A stretch of 64,000 nucleotides of DNA from Lapidilactobacillus dextrinicus DSM 20335 (GTDB lineage Bacteria; Bacillota; Bacilli; Lactobacillales; Lactobacillaceae). Positions 42,390 through 52,804 of the stretch are shown here, one piece after another (position 1 is the first letter of the stretch; each line of letters opens with the position of its first letter). The stretch spans positions 1 through 64,000 of the forward strand of contig NZ_AYYK01000004.1 in assembly GCF_001436095.1 (NCBI RefSeq), written 5' to 3'. The notes under the pieces were generated by a model, which had not been told where the DNA came from, did not search any database, and was given only the letters and a program-made list of their open reading frames with translations. The translations under genes were made by a program, and so were the position numbers.

Positions 42390-43304
42390 TTATTTAACTA
42401 AATCAATTTTGATTTGTGGTAATAGGGCGTTAATTTGATCAATTGTTGCGATATCTTCAGTAAAAGCTGTGGCGCTACCGCAGGCTAAACCATATTTAAA
42501 AGCCGTTTCTGGATCTTGATGTTTGCTAAACTCACCAATGAAACCAGCAAGCATTGAATCACCAGCACCAACAGAATTAACCACGTGGCCCTTTGGTGCG
42601 GCTGAATGATAGATGTGCTCTGGGGAAAGATAATAAGCACCGGCGCCTGCCATGGAAATCAAGACATGCTTGGCACCAAGTTGTTGTAACTTAGCAGCAT
42701 AACTTAGTAATTCTTCATCATTATGCAAAGTTGTCTTGAACAAGTCTGCTAACTCATGATGGTTTGGTTTAATCACTAATGGTTTTTTAGCTAAGGTATC
42801 TAGTAGAGCTTGGCCAGTAGTATCAATGGCAAATTCTGCACCTTGAGCAACGACTAGATCAATTAATTCTAAGTAAAAATCATTAGTTAATTGGGGGAGT
42901 AAGCTCCCAGAAAAAACAACTGTATCACCAGCTTTAACTTGTTCAAACTGACGTTTAAACGCTGTTAATTCTTGTTCGGTCACATGAGGGCCAGCAGCAT
43001 TCATTTCTGTTTCTTGATCGCTTTTTAGTTTAACGTTGATCCGTGTGTTGTCAGCAATACTTGTAAAGTCAGAATTAATCTGCTCGTTTTTTAAGGTTGT
43101 TGTTAAGAACTGACCGGTAAAACCGCCCAAGAACCCCCAAGCAGTATTTTGACAATCAAGTTGGTTGAGAATTTTAGAAACGTTAATGCCTTTTCCACCA
43201 GCAATGAAGTTGGTATGTTGCAGGCGATTCACTAAGCCTAATTGCAAATGATCTGTTTGCACGACATAGTCAATTGCCGGATTAACAGTCACTGTATAAA
43301 TCAT
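42390..43304 (-). CDS. fruK: 1-phosphofructokinase
   Basis: 304 residues, PfkB family. MIYTVTVNPAIDYVV start, GGKGINVSKIL near 38 and catalytic GAGDSMLAGF near 248. Phosphorylates fructose-1-phosphate to the 1,6-bisphosphate. Overlaps fruR by 4 bp. A tagatose-6-phosphate kinase reading is possible from sequence alone, but the operon favours FruK. Confidence 0.94.
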   Translation of the reverse strand: MIYTVTVNPAIDYVVQTDHLQLGLVNRLQHTNFIAGGKGINVSKILNQLDCQNTAWGFLGGFTGQFLTTTLKNEQINSDFTSIADNTRINVKLKSDQETEMNAAGPHVTEQELTAFKRQFEQVKAGDTVVFSGSLLPQLTNDFYLELIDLVVAQGAEFAIDTTGQALLDTLAKKPLVIKPNHHELADLFKTTLHNDEELLSYAAKLQQLGAKHVLISMAGAGAYYLSPEHIYHSAAPKGHVVNSVGAGDSMLAGFIGEFSKHQDPETAFKYGLACGSATAFTEDIATIDQINALLPQIKIDLVK

Positions 43305-44059
43305 GAATCCAGCTCCTTTATATTTTTTTGTTTGAAATGTGTTTTTAATTTTGGTACTAATGTCCCGGTAACTAATAGATCAACCTGATTAAGATTACCG
43401 AAGGTTGCAAAGGCAACTTGTTGAAATTTGGAAACATCGCTTAAAACAACCTTTTTCGTACTACTAGCAATAACGGCTTGCTTAATGTCGGCCTCATCAA
43501 TATCTGGGGTCATTAGGTCACCTGAGCCAGCGATACCGTTGCTGCCAATGAACGCCAGATCAAAATGAAAATTTGCTAATGCTGACATCGTAGCAGAACC
43601 AACTAAAGCTTTAGTGGTGCTTTTTAAATGTCCGCCTGGCAAGAAGACGTGTAGGTTTTGCTCAGAGAGTTTTAAAGCGGTGGTAACACTATTGGTGATG
43701 AGATTTAAATCATGAAAACGCGCTAAGTAGGGGATTACTTCTTGAACTGTTGTCCCAGCATCCAAGTAGATCACTTGACCATCTGCGACAAAATTATCAA
43801 CAGCATACTTGGCAATCTTTTCTTTTTCACTGCGATGCAGTTGCTCACGGTCATTTTGAGCTTGATCAACAGTTAAATGGGTGATAAGTTGGGCACCACC
43901 ATGGATACGCTCTAACAGACCCTGTGTTTCTAATTCATCTAAGTCACGACGAATAGTCGACTCTGAAGCATCAGTTAAATGCACCAGTTCATTTAACTTA
44001 CAAATACCTGCCTCATTTAAGGCTTGTAAAATAATTTGATAGCGCTGTGCGGTAAGCAT
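43301..44059 (-). CDS. fruR: DeoR-family regulator of the fru operon
   Basis: 252 residues. N-terminal DeoR helix-turn-helix (RYQIILQALNE, DASESTIRRDLDEL) and C-terminal sugar-phosphate sensor domain with YLDAGTTVQEVIPYL and FIGSNGI. First gene of the operon, so it probably regulates it in response to fructose-1-phosphate, as in other lactic acid bacteria. Ends four bases inside fruK. Confidence 0.92.
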   Translation of the reverse strand: MLTAQRYQIILQALNEAGICKLNELVHLTDASESTIRRDLDELETQGLLERIHGGAQLITHLTVDQAQNDREQLHRSEKEKIAKYAVDNFVADGQVIYLDAGTTVQEVIPYLARFHDLNLITNSVTTALKLSEQNLHVFLPGGHLKSTTKALVGSATMSALANFHFDLAFIGSNGIAGSGDLMTPDIDEADIKQAVIASSTKKVVLSDVSKFQQVAFATFGNLNQVDLLVTGTLVPKLKTHFKQKNIKELDS

Positions 44060-44077
44060 TTACATCACCTCGAAATG

Positions 44078-44106
44078 ATTATAAACGCTACCAATAATAA
44101 AAACAA
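44078..44106 (-). promoter_or_regulatory. fru operon promoter with degenerate cre
   Basis: On the minus strand: TTGTTT (44106-44101), 17-bp spacer, TATAAT (44083-44078). TTGGTAGCGTTTATA in the spacer and -10 matches cre with two mismatches. Confidence 0.65.
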
Positions 44107-44381
44107 GCAAAATCTTCCATAACCAATCAAAAGCAGTCAATTAATAATTATTTTAAGCTTTTTCATCCCGAAAATTAATAATCCGATAGTAAAAAAATAA
44201 ATTTAGATAAATAGCTTATTAAAAACTTATTTGTTTGTTTATAGGTTAATCTAAGATTTTTGCGTCAAAATTTGTTATTATAGTGAATGAACTTTTTACT
44301 TTTAGTCTTTTCAAACGTGATAACTTAATTTTCAGAAATTTCATTAATACTTTTCAAAAGAAGAAACTCAGGAGGACAACA

Positions 44382-45674
44382 ATGTTTGTCGATCAAATTA
44401 GAATTGAAGTGAAAGCCGGTAAGGGCGGCGATGGTTCAGTTGCTTTTCGTCATGAAAAGTTTGTACCAATGGGCGGCCCATCTGGTGGTGATGGCGGTCG
44501 CGGTGGCGATGTCATTTTAGTTGCAGATGAAGGTGTCCGAACGTTATTAGATTTCCGCTACCGGCGTCATTTTAAAGCAGATTCTGGTCAAAATGGCCAA
44601 ATCAAAGGCATGTACGGCCGTGGTGCTGAAAATACCTATATTAAAGTACCAACTGGTACTAGTGTGACTAACTTTGAAACGGGCGCTTTTTTAGGTGACT
44701 TAGTTGAAGATGGCCAAGAGCTAGTTGTTGCCAAAGGTGGTCGTGGTGGCCGTGGTAATATTCATTTCAAGACTTCACGTAATACTGCTCCAGAGATTGC
44801 CGAAAATGGTGAACCTGGTCAAGAATTAACTTTACAATTGGAATTAAAGATTTTGGCTGATGTTGGGTTAGTTGGCTTCCCTTCAGTTGGGAAATCAACC
44901 TTATTATCAGTCGCAACTTCTGCCAAGCCTAAAATTGCTGCTTATCATTTTACGACGCTGGTACCAAACTTAGGAATGGTGCAATTAAACGATGGTCGGG
45001 ACTATGTCATGGCAGATTTACCCGGTTTAATTACGGGTGCTGCTCAAGGTGTCGGCTTAGGGATTCAGTTCTTACGTCATATTGAACGAACACGCGTTAT
45101 CTTGCACTTAGTTGATATGGATCCCGAAAACGGCCGTGATCCTTGGGAAGATTATCAACAAATTCGTCATGAATTGGAACAATATGATGAAGGCTTGTTG
45201 AACCGTCCGGAAATTATTGTGCCAACTAAGATGGATATTGAAGGCTCAGCAGAGCGTTTAGCTGAATTTAAAGAGCAATTAGCAGCCAAAGTTGACCATG
45301 AAGTAACCGTCTTACCAATTTCTAGCATCACGCATGATGGTGTTCAGGTATTATTACAAACTGCTGGTGACGTGTTAGAACGCACACCTAAGGCTGTTTT
45401 AACTACGCCAGTTGAAACTGATGATGTAACTTATCAGTATGATGATTCAAAACGTGACTTTGAAATTACTGAAACAGATGAGCATGTCTTCACAGTTACT
45501 GGTGAAAGAATTGAAAAATTTGTCAAGATGACTAATTTAGACCATCAAGATGGTATTATGCGTTTTGCACGAGCCTTGCAAAACTGGGGCATTGAAGAAG
45601 CATTACGCGATGCTGGTGCCGAAAATGGCGATACAATTGTCATTGCTGACTTTAGCTTTGACTTTGTTGAATAA
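44382..45674 (+). CDS. obg: GTPase Obg
   Basis: 430 residues from ATG 44382, 8 nt after AGGAGG; 33 upstream open codons are rejected. Gly-rich Obg domain (1-158; [15 protein letters not shown]), G domain with [11 protein letters not shown] near 166 and DLPGLI, and C-terminal OCT domain (~350-430). Acts in 50S maturation and stress control. Monocistronic or leads into oatA 39 bp later. Confidence 0.96.
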   Translation: MFVDQIRIEVKAGKGGDGSVAFRHEKFVPMGGPSGGDGGRGGDVILVADEGVRTLLDFRYRRHFKADSGQNGQIKGMYGRGAENTYIKVPTGTSVTNFETGAFLGDLVEDGQELVVAKGGRGGRGNIHFKTSRNTAPEIAENGEPGQELTLQLELKILADVGLVGFPSVGKSTLLSVATSAKPKIAAYHFTTLVPNLGMVQLNDGRDYVMADLPGLITGAAQGVGLGIQFLRHIERTRVILHLVDMDPENGRDPWEDYQQIRHELEQYDEGLLNRPEIIVPTKMDIEGSAERLAEFKEQLAAKVDHEVTVLPISSITHDGVQVLLQTAGDVLERTPKAVLTTPVETDDVTYQYDDSKRDFEITETDEHVFTVTGERIEKFVKMTNLDHQDGIMRFARALQNWGIEEALRDAGAENGDTIVIADFSFDFVE

Positions 45675-45713
45675 ACCACAATTAATTAATGGATAGAATT
45701 AGGGTGCAAATTC

Positions 45714-47696
45714 ATGCAACAACCAGTTAAACCTAAGAAAATTAAAAAGCGTTATATTACTGGATTTGATGGCCTACGCGCAATCGGCGTTATTGCAGTC
45801 ATCTTGTATCATTTGAATCCTGGCATCTTTAAAGGCGGTTTTTTAGGTGTCCCTATTTTCATGGTCATTTCCGGTTATTTAATTACAGATCATTTATTAA
45901 TAGATGAAACTAAACTTGGTACATTCGATTATAAGAATTTTTGGTTAAGGCGAGTTAAGCGCCTGTATCCAACACTATTAACTATGTTGTTGGCCACATC
46001 CGCCTACATTGTCTTATTCCAACGCAACTTGTTGTATCATTTACAACAAATTGTGGCAACAAACTTACTCTATGTTTATAACTGGTGGCAAATTGCTAAC
46101 GGTCAGTCTTATTTTGAACGTTTTGCTAATAATGAATCACCATTTACGCATTTATGGACTTTGTCGATTGAGGGCCAATTCTACTTATTATGGCCGTTAT
46201 TAATTATTTTATTGCTTAAGCTTAAACGTAAACGTGGCACGTTATTAGGTGTGACCTTGAGCTTAACGGCTTTTTCTGCTATTTTAATGGCGGTTTTATA
46301 TGCACCTAATGCTGATCCCAGCCGTATTTATTACGGCACGGATACGCGAATGTTTTCGATTTTATTAGGCTGTGCTTTAGCCATTATTTGGCCTAGTAAT
46401 CGCCTTAAACAAAAGGTTAATCAACAGGTACGTTATTTCCTTGATGGTATGGGTGCAATTGGTTTATTAGGGATGCTGATCCTCTTATTAGTATCCAGTG
46501 CTCAATCGGCCTTTTTATATCGTGGCGGCATGGTTTTGTTTACGCTGTTTACAGTATTGTTAACAGCAGCCGTTGCTCATCCTGGGTCAAATTGGAATCG
46601 TATTTTAACTAATCCTGTTTTTAAGTGGTTAGGTTCTCGTAGTTACGGAATTTATTTGTATCAATTCCCAGTAATGATTTTCTTTGAAACTCGTTTTACG
46701 GATATTGCGGATCATCAGATCTTGTATCCAGTTATTGAAGTTATCTTGATCTTATTGATTAGTGAATTGTCTTATCGGGTTGTTGAAACTAATCTCGGTA
46801 AATTAACTTGGCAAGACATTAAAGATATGTTTAGATGGCTTTTCTTGCCTAAGAACTCACGGGCCTTAATGCAGTATCGTGCTATGGTTGGTGTGCTAGC
46901 TTTGATTTTTATAACAGGTTCTGTTGGTGTTTTGACGGCTTTTGGCGTTACTAACGATAATGCCAATAAGTCTGGTGTGGCCACAACCATTAAGGCCAAC
47001 AAGAAGAAAACTGCCAAACAAAATAAGGCATTAATTGCCAAGATGAAAGCTTCTAAATCACAAAGTGAGAAAGCAAAATCTGATAAATCTTACAGTTTGT
47101 CGATTAGTCGCTCTAATTTAATTAGAGATGCACAAATTGGTCAGGATTCTAGCGATGCTGACTTGCGTAAGTTAGGCTTAACCAACGCTGAGTTGAAATT
47201 AGCTAAGAATCTCTCAATCACTGGTGTGGGCGATTCAGTGATGTTGGGTAGTGCGGAAGGCTATAAACGGATTTTCCCTAATATGTATTTGGACGCTGAT
47301 GTTAGTCGCCAATTGTACCAAGCTTTACCGATTGTTGATCAAATTGCCGATAAGGGAGCATTGACTGATGTTGTATTGCTTGGTTTAGGAACTAACGGTG
47401 ATTTTACAACTAATGATCTGAGCAGGATGATGAACAAACTAGGACCTAAACGAAAGATTTATTGGATTAATGCTTATGTACCAACGCGTTCATGGCAAAA
47501 TGAAGTGAATGAGAAATTAGCGGCAGCTGAGAAGAAATATAAAAACCTCAAGGTGATTGATTGGTACAGCTATGCTAAGAAACATCCTTCTTGGTTTGCT
47601 AATGATCATGTCCATCCTAATCCTAAGGGTTCGCCATATTACACAGCGTTTGTGGCAAAAGCAGTTTTAAAGGATCTTTTAAAAGATCAAAAATAA
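45714..47696 (+). CDS. oatA: peptidoglycan O-acetyltransferase, OatA-type
   Basis: 660 residues. Acyltransferase-3 membrane domain (~15-400, about ten helices; FDGLRAIGVIAVILYH with the conserved His, and RVKRLYP), an extracytoplasmic Lys/Ser-rich linker, then an SGNH esterase-type domain (~500-655) with GDSVMLG (Ser nucleophile), GTNGDF and DHVHP (Asp-His). This fits OatA, which O-acetylates MurNAc (or GlcNAc for OatB) and confers lysozyme resistance; which sugar cannot be read from sequence. Confidence 0.88.
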   Translation: MQQPVKPKKIKKRYITGFDGLRAIGVIAVILYHLNPGIFKGGFLGVPIFMVISGYLITDHLLIDETKLGTFDYKNFWLRRVKRLYPTLLTMLLATSAYIVLFQRNLLYHLQQIVATNLLYVYNWWQIANGQSYFERFANNESPFTHLWTLSIEGQFYLLWPLLIILLLKLKRKRGTLLGVTLSLTAFSAILMAVLYAPNADPSRIYYGTDTRMFSILLGCALAIIWPSNRLKQKVNQQVRYFLDGMGAIGLLGMLILLLVSSAQSAFLYRGGMVLFTLFTVLLTAAVAHPGSNWNRILTNPVFKWLGSRSYGIYLYQFPVMIFFETRFTDIADHQILYPVIEVILILLISELSYRVVETNLGKLTWQDIKDMFRWLFLPKNSRALMQYRAMVGVLALIFITGSVGVLTAFGVTNDNANKSGVATTIKANKKKTAKQNKALIAKMKASKSQSEKAKSDKSYSLSISRSNLIRDAQIGQDSSDADLRKLGLTNAELKLAKNLSITGVGDSVMLGSAEGYKRIFPNMYLDADVSRQLYQALPIVDQIADKGALTDVVLLGLGTNGDFTTNDLSRMMNKLGPKRKIYWINAYVPTRSWQNEVNEKLAAAEKKYKNLKVIDWYSYAKKHPSWFANDHVHPNPKGSPYYTAFVAKAVLKDLLKDQK

Positions 47697-47726
47697 AAGT
47701 TATGACAATGAAGGTGAGCGTAGTTA

Positions 47727-48668
47727 ATGGAGATTGAATTTCTTGGAACAGGAGCAGGTGTGCCTGCACGTAATCGCAATGTCACTAGTATCGCTTTGAA
47801 GTTATTAGCAGAGCGTAATGAGATTTGGTTATTTGATTGCGGTGAAGGTACCCAACAACAAATTTTGCGAACAACGATTAAACCACGCAAAATTACCAAA
47901 ATATTTATCACTCATTTACATGGTGATCATATTTTTGGTTTACCTGGTTTTTTAACAAGTCGCTCTAACCAAGGTGGAGATACTGCGCTTGATCTTTACG
48001 GACCAGTTGGCATTAAAAAGTATGTTCAAACTTCATTGGCAGTGACTGGCACTCGCTTAAGTTATCGCATTAATTATCATGAAATCACAGAACCTGGGGT
48101 CATTTTTAGTGATCACAATATGACAGTTACAGAAATGAAACTTGATCATAGAATCGATAGTTTTGGGTATCGTATTCAAGAGGCAGATTTCTCAGGAGAA
48201 TTATTAGTTGATAAATTATTAGCAGAACAGGTTCCTTCTGGCCCAATCTATGGTAAATTAAAAGCAGGCGCTGATGTCACATTAGCTGATGGTCGCGTTT
48301 TACATGGTCCTGATTATGTTGCGCCAAGTCGTCCTGGTCGAATTGTTGCTATTATGGGTGATACTCGCAAGACAGATCACACGTTACAGTTAGCACAAGA
48401 TGCCGATGTCCTAGTACATGAGAGTACCTTTGGCCAACATGAAAGTAAGTTAGCACGGCAATACTATCACTCAACTTCAACGCAAGCAGCGCAAATTGCA
48501 CGGTTGGCTAATTGTAAACAATTGTTAATGACACACATCTCTGCACGTTATCTTGGCCGTGCTGCACACCAACTGCAAACTGAAGCACGGGAAATATTCC
48601 CTAACAGCAAGGTCGTTAATGATTTTGATATTATTGAGATTCCATTACCAAACGCAATTAAGGAGTGA
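47727..48668 (+). CDS. rnz: ribonuclease Z
   Basis: 313 residues, metallo-beta-lactamase fold. [19 protein letters not shown] start, zinc site [13 protein letters not shown] near 61, and further His ligands in MGDTR and HESTF. Cleaves the 3' trailer of CCA-less tRNA precursors. Overlaps the upstream extension of the SDR gene. Confidence 0.95.
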   Translation: MEIEFLGTGAGVPARNRNVTSIALKLLAERNEIWLFDCGEGTQQQILRTTIKPRKITKIFITHLHGDHIFGLPGFLTSRSNQGGDTALDLYGPVGIKKYVQTSLAVTGTRLSYRINYHEITEPGVIFSDHNMTVTEMKLDHRIDSFGYRIQEADFSGELLVDKLLAEQVPSGPIYGKLKAGADVTLADGRVLHGPDYVAPSRPGRIVAIMGDTRKTDHTLQLAQDADVLVHESTFGQHESKLARQYYHSTSTQAAQIARLANCKQLLMTHISARYLGRAAHQLQTEAREIFPNSKVVNDFDIIEIPLPNAIKE

Positions 48669-48676
48669 GGAAAATC

Positions 48677-49477
48677 ATGGTAAATGATTATCGAACTTTA
48701 AGAGGCAAAGTGGTTGTGATTACGGGCGCGTCATCAGGAATTGGTCGTGATATTGCTTTGGAATCTGCCAGTCGCGGCGCACGAGTCTTTTTGGTGGCTC
48801 GACGGTTAGCTTTGTTAGAAGAGGTTCGAACAGAATGTGCTAATTTGTCCTTAGCTCAAGCTACGGCTATTCAGGCAGATGTCAGTCAGTTAGCAGATAT
48901 CAAACGCGTTGTTGCTCGGATTAATTCAGAGACTAATCGGTTTGATGTGCTGGTTAATGCAGCTGGTTTTGGTGATTTTGAAACTTTTGCGGAGATTCCA
49001 CTTGAGCGCATTACCAAAATGTTTCGGGTGAATGTTTTGGGTACGATGTTATTAACACGAATGTTGGCACCAATGTTATTTGAAACCAAGGGGCATATTG
49101 TCAACATTGGTTCGATGGCTGGTAAAATTCAGACACCTAAATCTGCCGTTTATGCCGCAACTAAAGCAGCAGTAATTGCCTTTTCTAATTCTTTGCGTCT
49201 GGAATTAAAGCCGCTAGGGGTTAAGGTGACTACTGTTAATCCGGGACCAGTTGATACTGAATTCTTTAAAACGGCTGATTCTGGTGCTCAATATCTGCAA
49301 AAAATTGCTTGGCTATCATTAGATCCAGAAAAATTAGCGTATAAGATTGTAGCTAGTTTTGGTAAGCCAGTTCGCGAAATTAATGCACCTTGGTTTATGG
49401 AAGCAGCAGCTAGATTATATCCACTGGCACCAAAGTTGGGCGACTTTCTTGCTGGCACAATAGGTAATCAAAAATAA
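48677..49477 (+). CDS. short-chain dehydrogenase, YqjQ-like
   Basis: 266 residues from ATG 48677, 6 nt after GTGAGG; GTG 48665 is less likely. Rossmann NAD(P) motif TGASSGIG near 18, NAAGFG, and catalytic Ser (NIGSMAG) with YAATK. Substrate unknown. Located after rnz as yqjQ is in Bacilli; the recJ gene commonly found next is absent. Confidence 0.88.
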   Translation: MVNDYRTLRGKVVVITGASSGIGRDIALESASRGARVFLVARRLALLEEVRTECANLSLAQATAIQADVSQLADIKRVVARINSETNRFDVLVNAAGFGDFETFAEIPLERITKMFRVNVLGTMLLTRMLAPMLFETKGHIVNIGSMAGKIQTPKSAVYAATKAAVIAFSNSLRLELKPLGVKVTTVNPGPVDTEFFKTADSGAQYLQKIAWLSLDPEKLAYKIVASFGKPVREINAPWFMEAAARLYPLAPKLGDFLAGTIGNQK

Positions 49478-49491
49478 AGGAGCGAGATGTC

Positions 49492-49878
49492 ATGAGAAGG
49501 CAAACGGGTTTTGTATTGGGGTTAATTTTAGCGTTAATTGTCGTTATTTTTGCGATTATGAATGTGGAAACCATTGCGATTAATTTTGGGTTTGCCAAAG
49601 TTGAATTGCCTTTGATTTTAATTTTATTAATTTGCTTAGTTTTAGGTGCTTTAATTGCTGTGTTACTTTCAACTGGCACAACCATGAGCTTGAAACGTCA
49701 GGCTAAGCAAACACAAAAAGAATTAGCAACGCTTAAGGAAAATCAACAAGAACAAATTGCAGCAGCAGTAACTAAAGCACAAGCTGATGCGCAAACTCAA
49801 ATTGAATCACAATCCAAAACAATCAGTGAATTACAAGAGCAATTGGCACAATTACAAAATGATCAACCAACTGCATAA
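49492..49878 (+). CDS. LapA-domain (DUF1049) membrane protein
   Basis: 128 residues. Two transmembrane helices (~7-27 and ~41-63) flank a VETIAINFGFAKVELPL turn typical of the LapA/YciS domain. A Gln/Ala/Glu-rich coiled coil fills the C-terminal half. In E. coli LapA works with LapB in envelope assembly; Gram-positive members have no defined role. Starts 14 bp after the SDR gene. Confidence 0.85.
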   Translation: MRRQTGFVLGLILALIVVIFAIMNVETIAINFGFAKVELPLILILLICLVLGALIAVLLSTGTTMSLKRQAKQTQKELATLKENQQEQIAAAVTKAQADAQTQIESQSKTISELQEQLAQLQNDQPTA

Positions 49879-49950
49879 ATTCTTTTGACATTTGCGACTT
49901 TTTATTGGATGATAGATCATAGTCAGTCTAAGGAATAGCAAAGATTTCCC

Positions 49951-49979
49951 TTGCGTTACCATAGTATTGATAGTATTAT
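49951..49979 (+). promoter_or_regulatory. rpmF promoter
   Basis: TTGCGT (49951-49956), 17-bp spacer, TATTAT (49974-49979), ~80 nt upstream of rpmF. Confidence 0.65.
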
Positions 49980-50058
49980 AGTTAGGTGAACAAAAAAGCT
50001 TTTTAGCTTTTAAGTTACTTTAACTGAAATAATAGTTTTCTGAAAAGGAGTTTTTAAC

Positions 50059-50247
50059 ATGGCTGTACCTGCACGTCGTACTTCAAAGCAAAAGAAACGC
50101 CAACGTCGCGGACATATCAAATTGCAAACACCTAATTTACAATTCGATGCTGCTAATGGCGAATACCGTTTAAGCCATCATGTTTCACCAAAAGGCTTTT
50201 ACAAGGGCGCTCAAGTTCTTAAAAAGGAAGAACAAGAAGCTAAATAA
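50059..50247 (+). CDS. rpmF: 50S ribosomal protein bL32
   Basis: 62 residues; [19 protein letters not shown] start and C-terminal [10 protein letters not shown] are characteristic. It contains no Cys, so this is the zinc-independent form. Single gene with own promoter and terminator. Confidence 0.96.
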   Translation: MAVPARRTSKQKKRQRRGHIKLQTPNLQFDAANGEYRLSHHVSPKGFYKGAQVLKKEEQEAK

Positions 50248-50260
50248 TTCGGTATCTTAA

Positions 50261-50307
50261 TCTCATTTGCGCAAATGAGAGCTGAACATTTTTGTTCGGC
50301 TTTTTTT
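50261..50307 (+). terminator. palindrome plus terminator after rpmF
   Basis: A perfect 20-bp palindrome (half-site TCTCATTTGC, 50261-50280) abuts an intrinsic terminator with stem AGCTGAAC/GTTCGGCT and seven T (50280-50307). Confidence 0.85.
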
Positions 50308-50454
50308 GTGCTCAAAAATTGATAAATCGTGATTTAATTGAAACCAAGATCAGTCAGCCAGCTCATAAGTTATTCAGTTGATGATAATGAATTGAAGTAA
50401 CTTTATCTAGTATTAGTAATTATGTGTTAAAATGTTAATAGTGAGGTGGCTTAA

Positions 50455-51000
50455 ATGGAAAACAAACAATTTACAGACTACTTAAAACAGATTCAACTTT
50501 TATCAATTCCCCGTTGGAGTGAACTACCTAAGTTTGATCTTTATATGGATCAAGTGGTTAGTTATATTAACCAAATGCTGGAACCACTAGAATTTGATGC
50601 AGTGACACCAGCAATGATTAATAATTACGTTAAATCCGGTCTGTTAGCACCACCGATTAAGAAAAAGTATGGTCAAGAGCAAATTGCTAGTTTAGTGGTT
50701 ATTGCTATTTTAAAGAGTGTTTTTGCAATTTCAGATATTAAAGCTGCGTTTATTTTAATTACTCAGTCTAAAGCTAAAGGGCAAGGTTATGATTATTTCG
50801 TGACGATCTTCCTTAAGACAATTCATGATGTAATTGGTGATTTCCAACAAGAAGTCGTGATTAGTCAACCTACTAAAGATAATATTGTGGTTGAAGCCAG
50901 TAACTTAGTTAAACTAGCTTGCAGTACCGTTGTGCAACGGATTATTGTCTTAAAATTACTAGAGAAGTTGGAAACACAGCAAGGAACAAAAGAGGGCTAA
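50455..51000 (+). CDS. DUF1836 domain protein
   Basis: 181 residues. The DUF1836 pattern is visible: IPRWSELPKFDLYMDQVVSYI, then TPAMINNYVKSGLLAPPIKKKYG, which resembles a MerR-like winged helix, so DNA binding is plausible. C-terminal part is helical. Ribosome binding site GAGGTGG. Its stop is 2 nt before the nucleotidase start, so the pair is co-transcribed. Confidence 0.88.
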   Translation: MENKQFTDYLKQIQLLSIPRWSELPKFDLYMDQVVSYINQMLEPLEFDAVTPAMINNYVKSGLLAPPIKKKYGQEQIASLVVIAILKSVFAISDIKAAFILITQSKAKGQGYDYFVTIFLKTIHDVIGDFQQEVVISQPTKDNIVVEASNLVKLACSTVVQRIIVLKLLEKLETQQGTKEG

Positions 51001-51002
51001 TT

Positions 51003-52571
51003 TTGAAATTAACAATTTTGTCAACGAGTGATACACATGGTTATCTATTGCCAACGGATTATCGTGATCGTCAATTAGATGCCAATTTTGGGTTAACTAA
51101 AGCCGCAACTGTGATTAATCGAGAAAAAGCTGCAGCAACTGGTCCGGTTTTGGTGATTGAGAACGGGGACTTTTTACAAGGCTCAGCATTTGCCTACTAT
51201 CAAGCTAAAGTTGCACAACAGTATACAGGTATGACTTCAGTTTATAATAGTTTGCCTTATCAAGTTGGTATTGTCGGTAATCATGAATTTAACTATGGCA
51301 AAGATTATTTAACCAACGCAATTAAATCAAGTACCCGACATTTTTTGTGTGCCAATATTTTAAACGATGATGGCACACCCGCTTTTGGCGATCCATATGA
51401 AATTTTTGAGCTTGAGGGTTTGAAAGTTGCGGTCTTAGGCTTAACAACACAATATATCCCTCATTGGGAATCACCTGAACATTTAGCTGGTTTACACTTT
51501 ACATCAGCGTTAGCCGCTGCCAAAAAGTATGTTCCTGAATTGCGAGAACAAGCGGATATTGTCGTTGTGGCTTATCATGGTGGTTTTGAACGCGATATTG
51601 AAAGCGGCAAGCCAACGGAAGCTTTAACTGGTGAAAATGAGGGCTATCAATTATTGACCGAAGTTCCAGGTATTGATGCGTTAGTAACTGGGCACCAACA
51701 TCGGGAAATTGCGACGGTTCATCAAGGTATTCCCACGACTCAACCTGGCTCTAAAGCAGCATATGTTGGTAAGATTACCTTAACGTTGGCTGATGATAAA
51801 AGTGTACTAGCAGCCGATGCTGAATTGTTGAGCACGGCAACAGCTGCTTCTACTGAAGATTTAACACCAGCTTTATTGGCAGATAATGAAAATGTTGAAG
51901 ATTGGTTAGATCAACCTTTAGGAACGACTGAGGGCGACTTAACGATTACGGATCCTTTTGCTGTTCGGCTAAAACCACATCCATATATTCAATTTGTTCA
52001 AGATGTTCAACGCGCCGCGACTAATACTAAAATTTCAGGTACAGCGTTATTTAATAATGATGGGCAAGGATTCGGCTCAACGATTACTTTTAGATCGGTT
52101 TTAACCAACTATATTTATCCCAATACTTTAGCCGTTGTGCATTTAAGTGGGGCTGATTTACGTGCTGCGTTAGAGCAATCTGCTAATTATTTTGCTTTAA
52201 CTGCTGAAGGTAAAATTGGTGTTAATCCTAAGTTCGAACGACCTAAACCACAACACTATAATTACGATATGTATGCGGGTATTCATTACATCATTGATGT
52301 TGCACAACCTCAAGGCCAGCGCATTACTGAATTAACTTATGCTGGGCAGCCAATTCAAGCAAGTGATCAATTAGAGGTTGTCGTTAACCAATATCGCGCT
52401 GTTGGTGGTGGTAATTATCAAATGTTTACTGCAGATAAAATCGTACGTGAAGTTACTGAAGACATGACCGAAATTATCGCTGATTATTTAAGAGAACATC
52501 CAGTGGTTAAAGCGGAGACAGAACAGAATTTCCAAGTCATTAACTCATCCAGTAATTCAATTGTTGATTAA
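51003..52571 (+). CDS. 5'-nucleotidase / metallophosphatase
   Basis: 522 residues from TTG 51003, with AGAGGG upstream; the open frame into the preceding gene is not used. Calcineurin-like phosphoesterase (1-~300) with STSDTHGYLLP, NGDFLQGS, GNHEFNYG and TGHQHREI metal motifs, then the 5'-nucleotidase C-terminal domain (~330-500). No signal peptide, so cytoplasmic, resembling B. subtilis YunD. Natural substrate uncertain. Confidence 0.9.
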   Translation: MKLTILSTSDTHGYLLPTDYRDRQLDANFGLTKAATVINREKAAATGPVLVIENGDFLQGSAFAYYQAKVAQQYTGMTSVYNSLPYQVGIVGNHEFNYGKDYLTNAIKSSTRHFLCANILNDDGTPAFGDPYEIFELEGLKVAVLGLTTQYIPHWESPEHLAGLHFTSALAAAKKYVPELREQADIVVVAYHGGFERDIESGKPTEALTGENEGYQLLTEVPGIDALVTGHQHREIATVHQGIPTTQPGSKAAYVGKITLTLADDKSVLAADAELLSTATAASTEDLTPALLADNENVEDWLDQPLGTTEGDLTITDPFAVRLKPHPYIQFVQDVQRAATNTKISGTALFNNDGQGFGSTITFRSVLTNYIYPNTLAVVHLSGADLRAALEQSANYFALTAEGKIGVNPKFERPKPQHYNYDMYAGIHYIIDVAQPQGQRITELTYAGQPIQASDQLEVVVNQYRAVGGGNYQMFTADKIVREVTEDMTEIIADYLREHPVVKAETEQNFQVINSSSNSIVD

Positions 52572-52603
52572 AGTTAGTGACTTTTTTCGTGATATTGATC
52601 AAT

Positions 52604-52639
52604 AAACACCACTTCGAATTAAATCGAGGTGGTGTTTTA
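52604..52639 (+). terminator. terminator after the nucleotidase gene
   Basis: Thirteen-pair stem AACACCACTTCGA/TCGAGGTGGTGTT (one G-U) followed by TTTTA. Confidence 0.85.
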
Positions 52640-52700
52640 TTATCAAAATTAAAGGTAGAAAATACAATTTACTGTTAGAACAAGTTTTGTTAGCGTCAAT

Positions 52701-52784
52701 ATTGGTATATACCTTTTTCCTGGACCAAAAAATTTTTTGAATAAAAAAAGAGTATTCTTAATCACAATTTTAGTCTAGACCAAT
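52701..52784 (+). promoter_or_regulatory. two NagR/DasR-type operator-like sites
   Basis: ATTGGTATATACC at 52701-52713 and TTTAGTCTAGACCAAT at 52769-52784 resemble dre sites of HutC-type GntR regulators of GlcNAc use (DasR consensus ACTGGTCTAGACCAGT). They are 68 bp apart and upstream of the promoter. Confidence 0.6.
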
Positions 52785-52804
52785 CTCTAGATCCCTTGAT
52801 ACTA

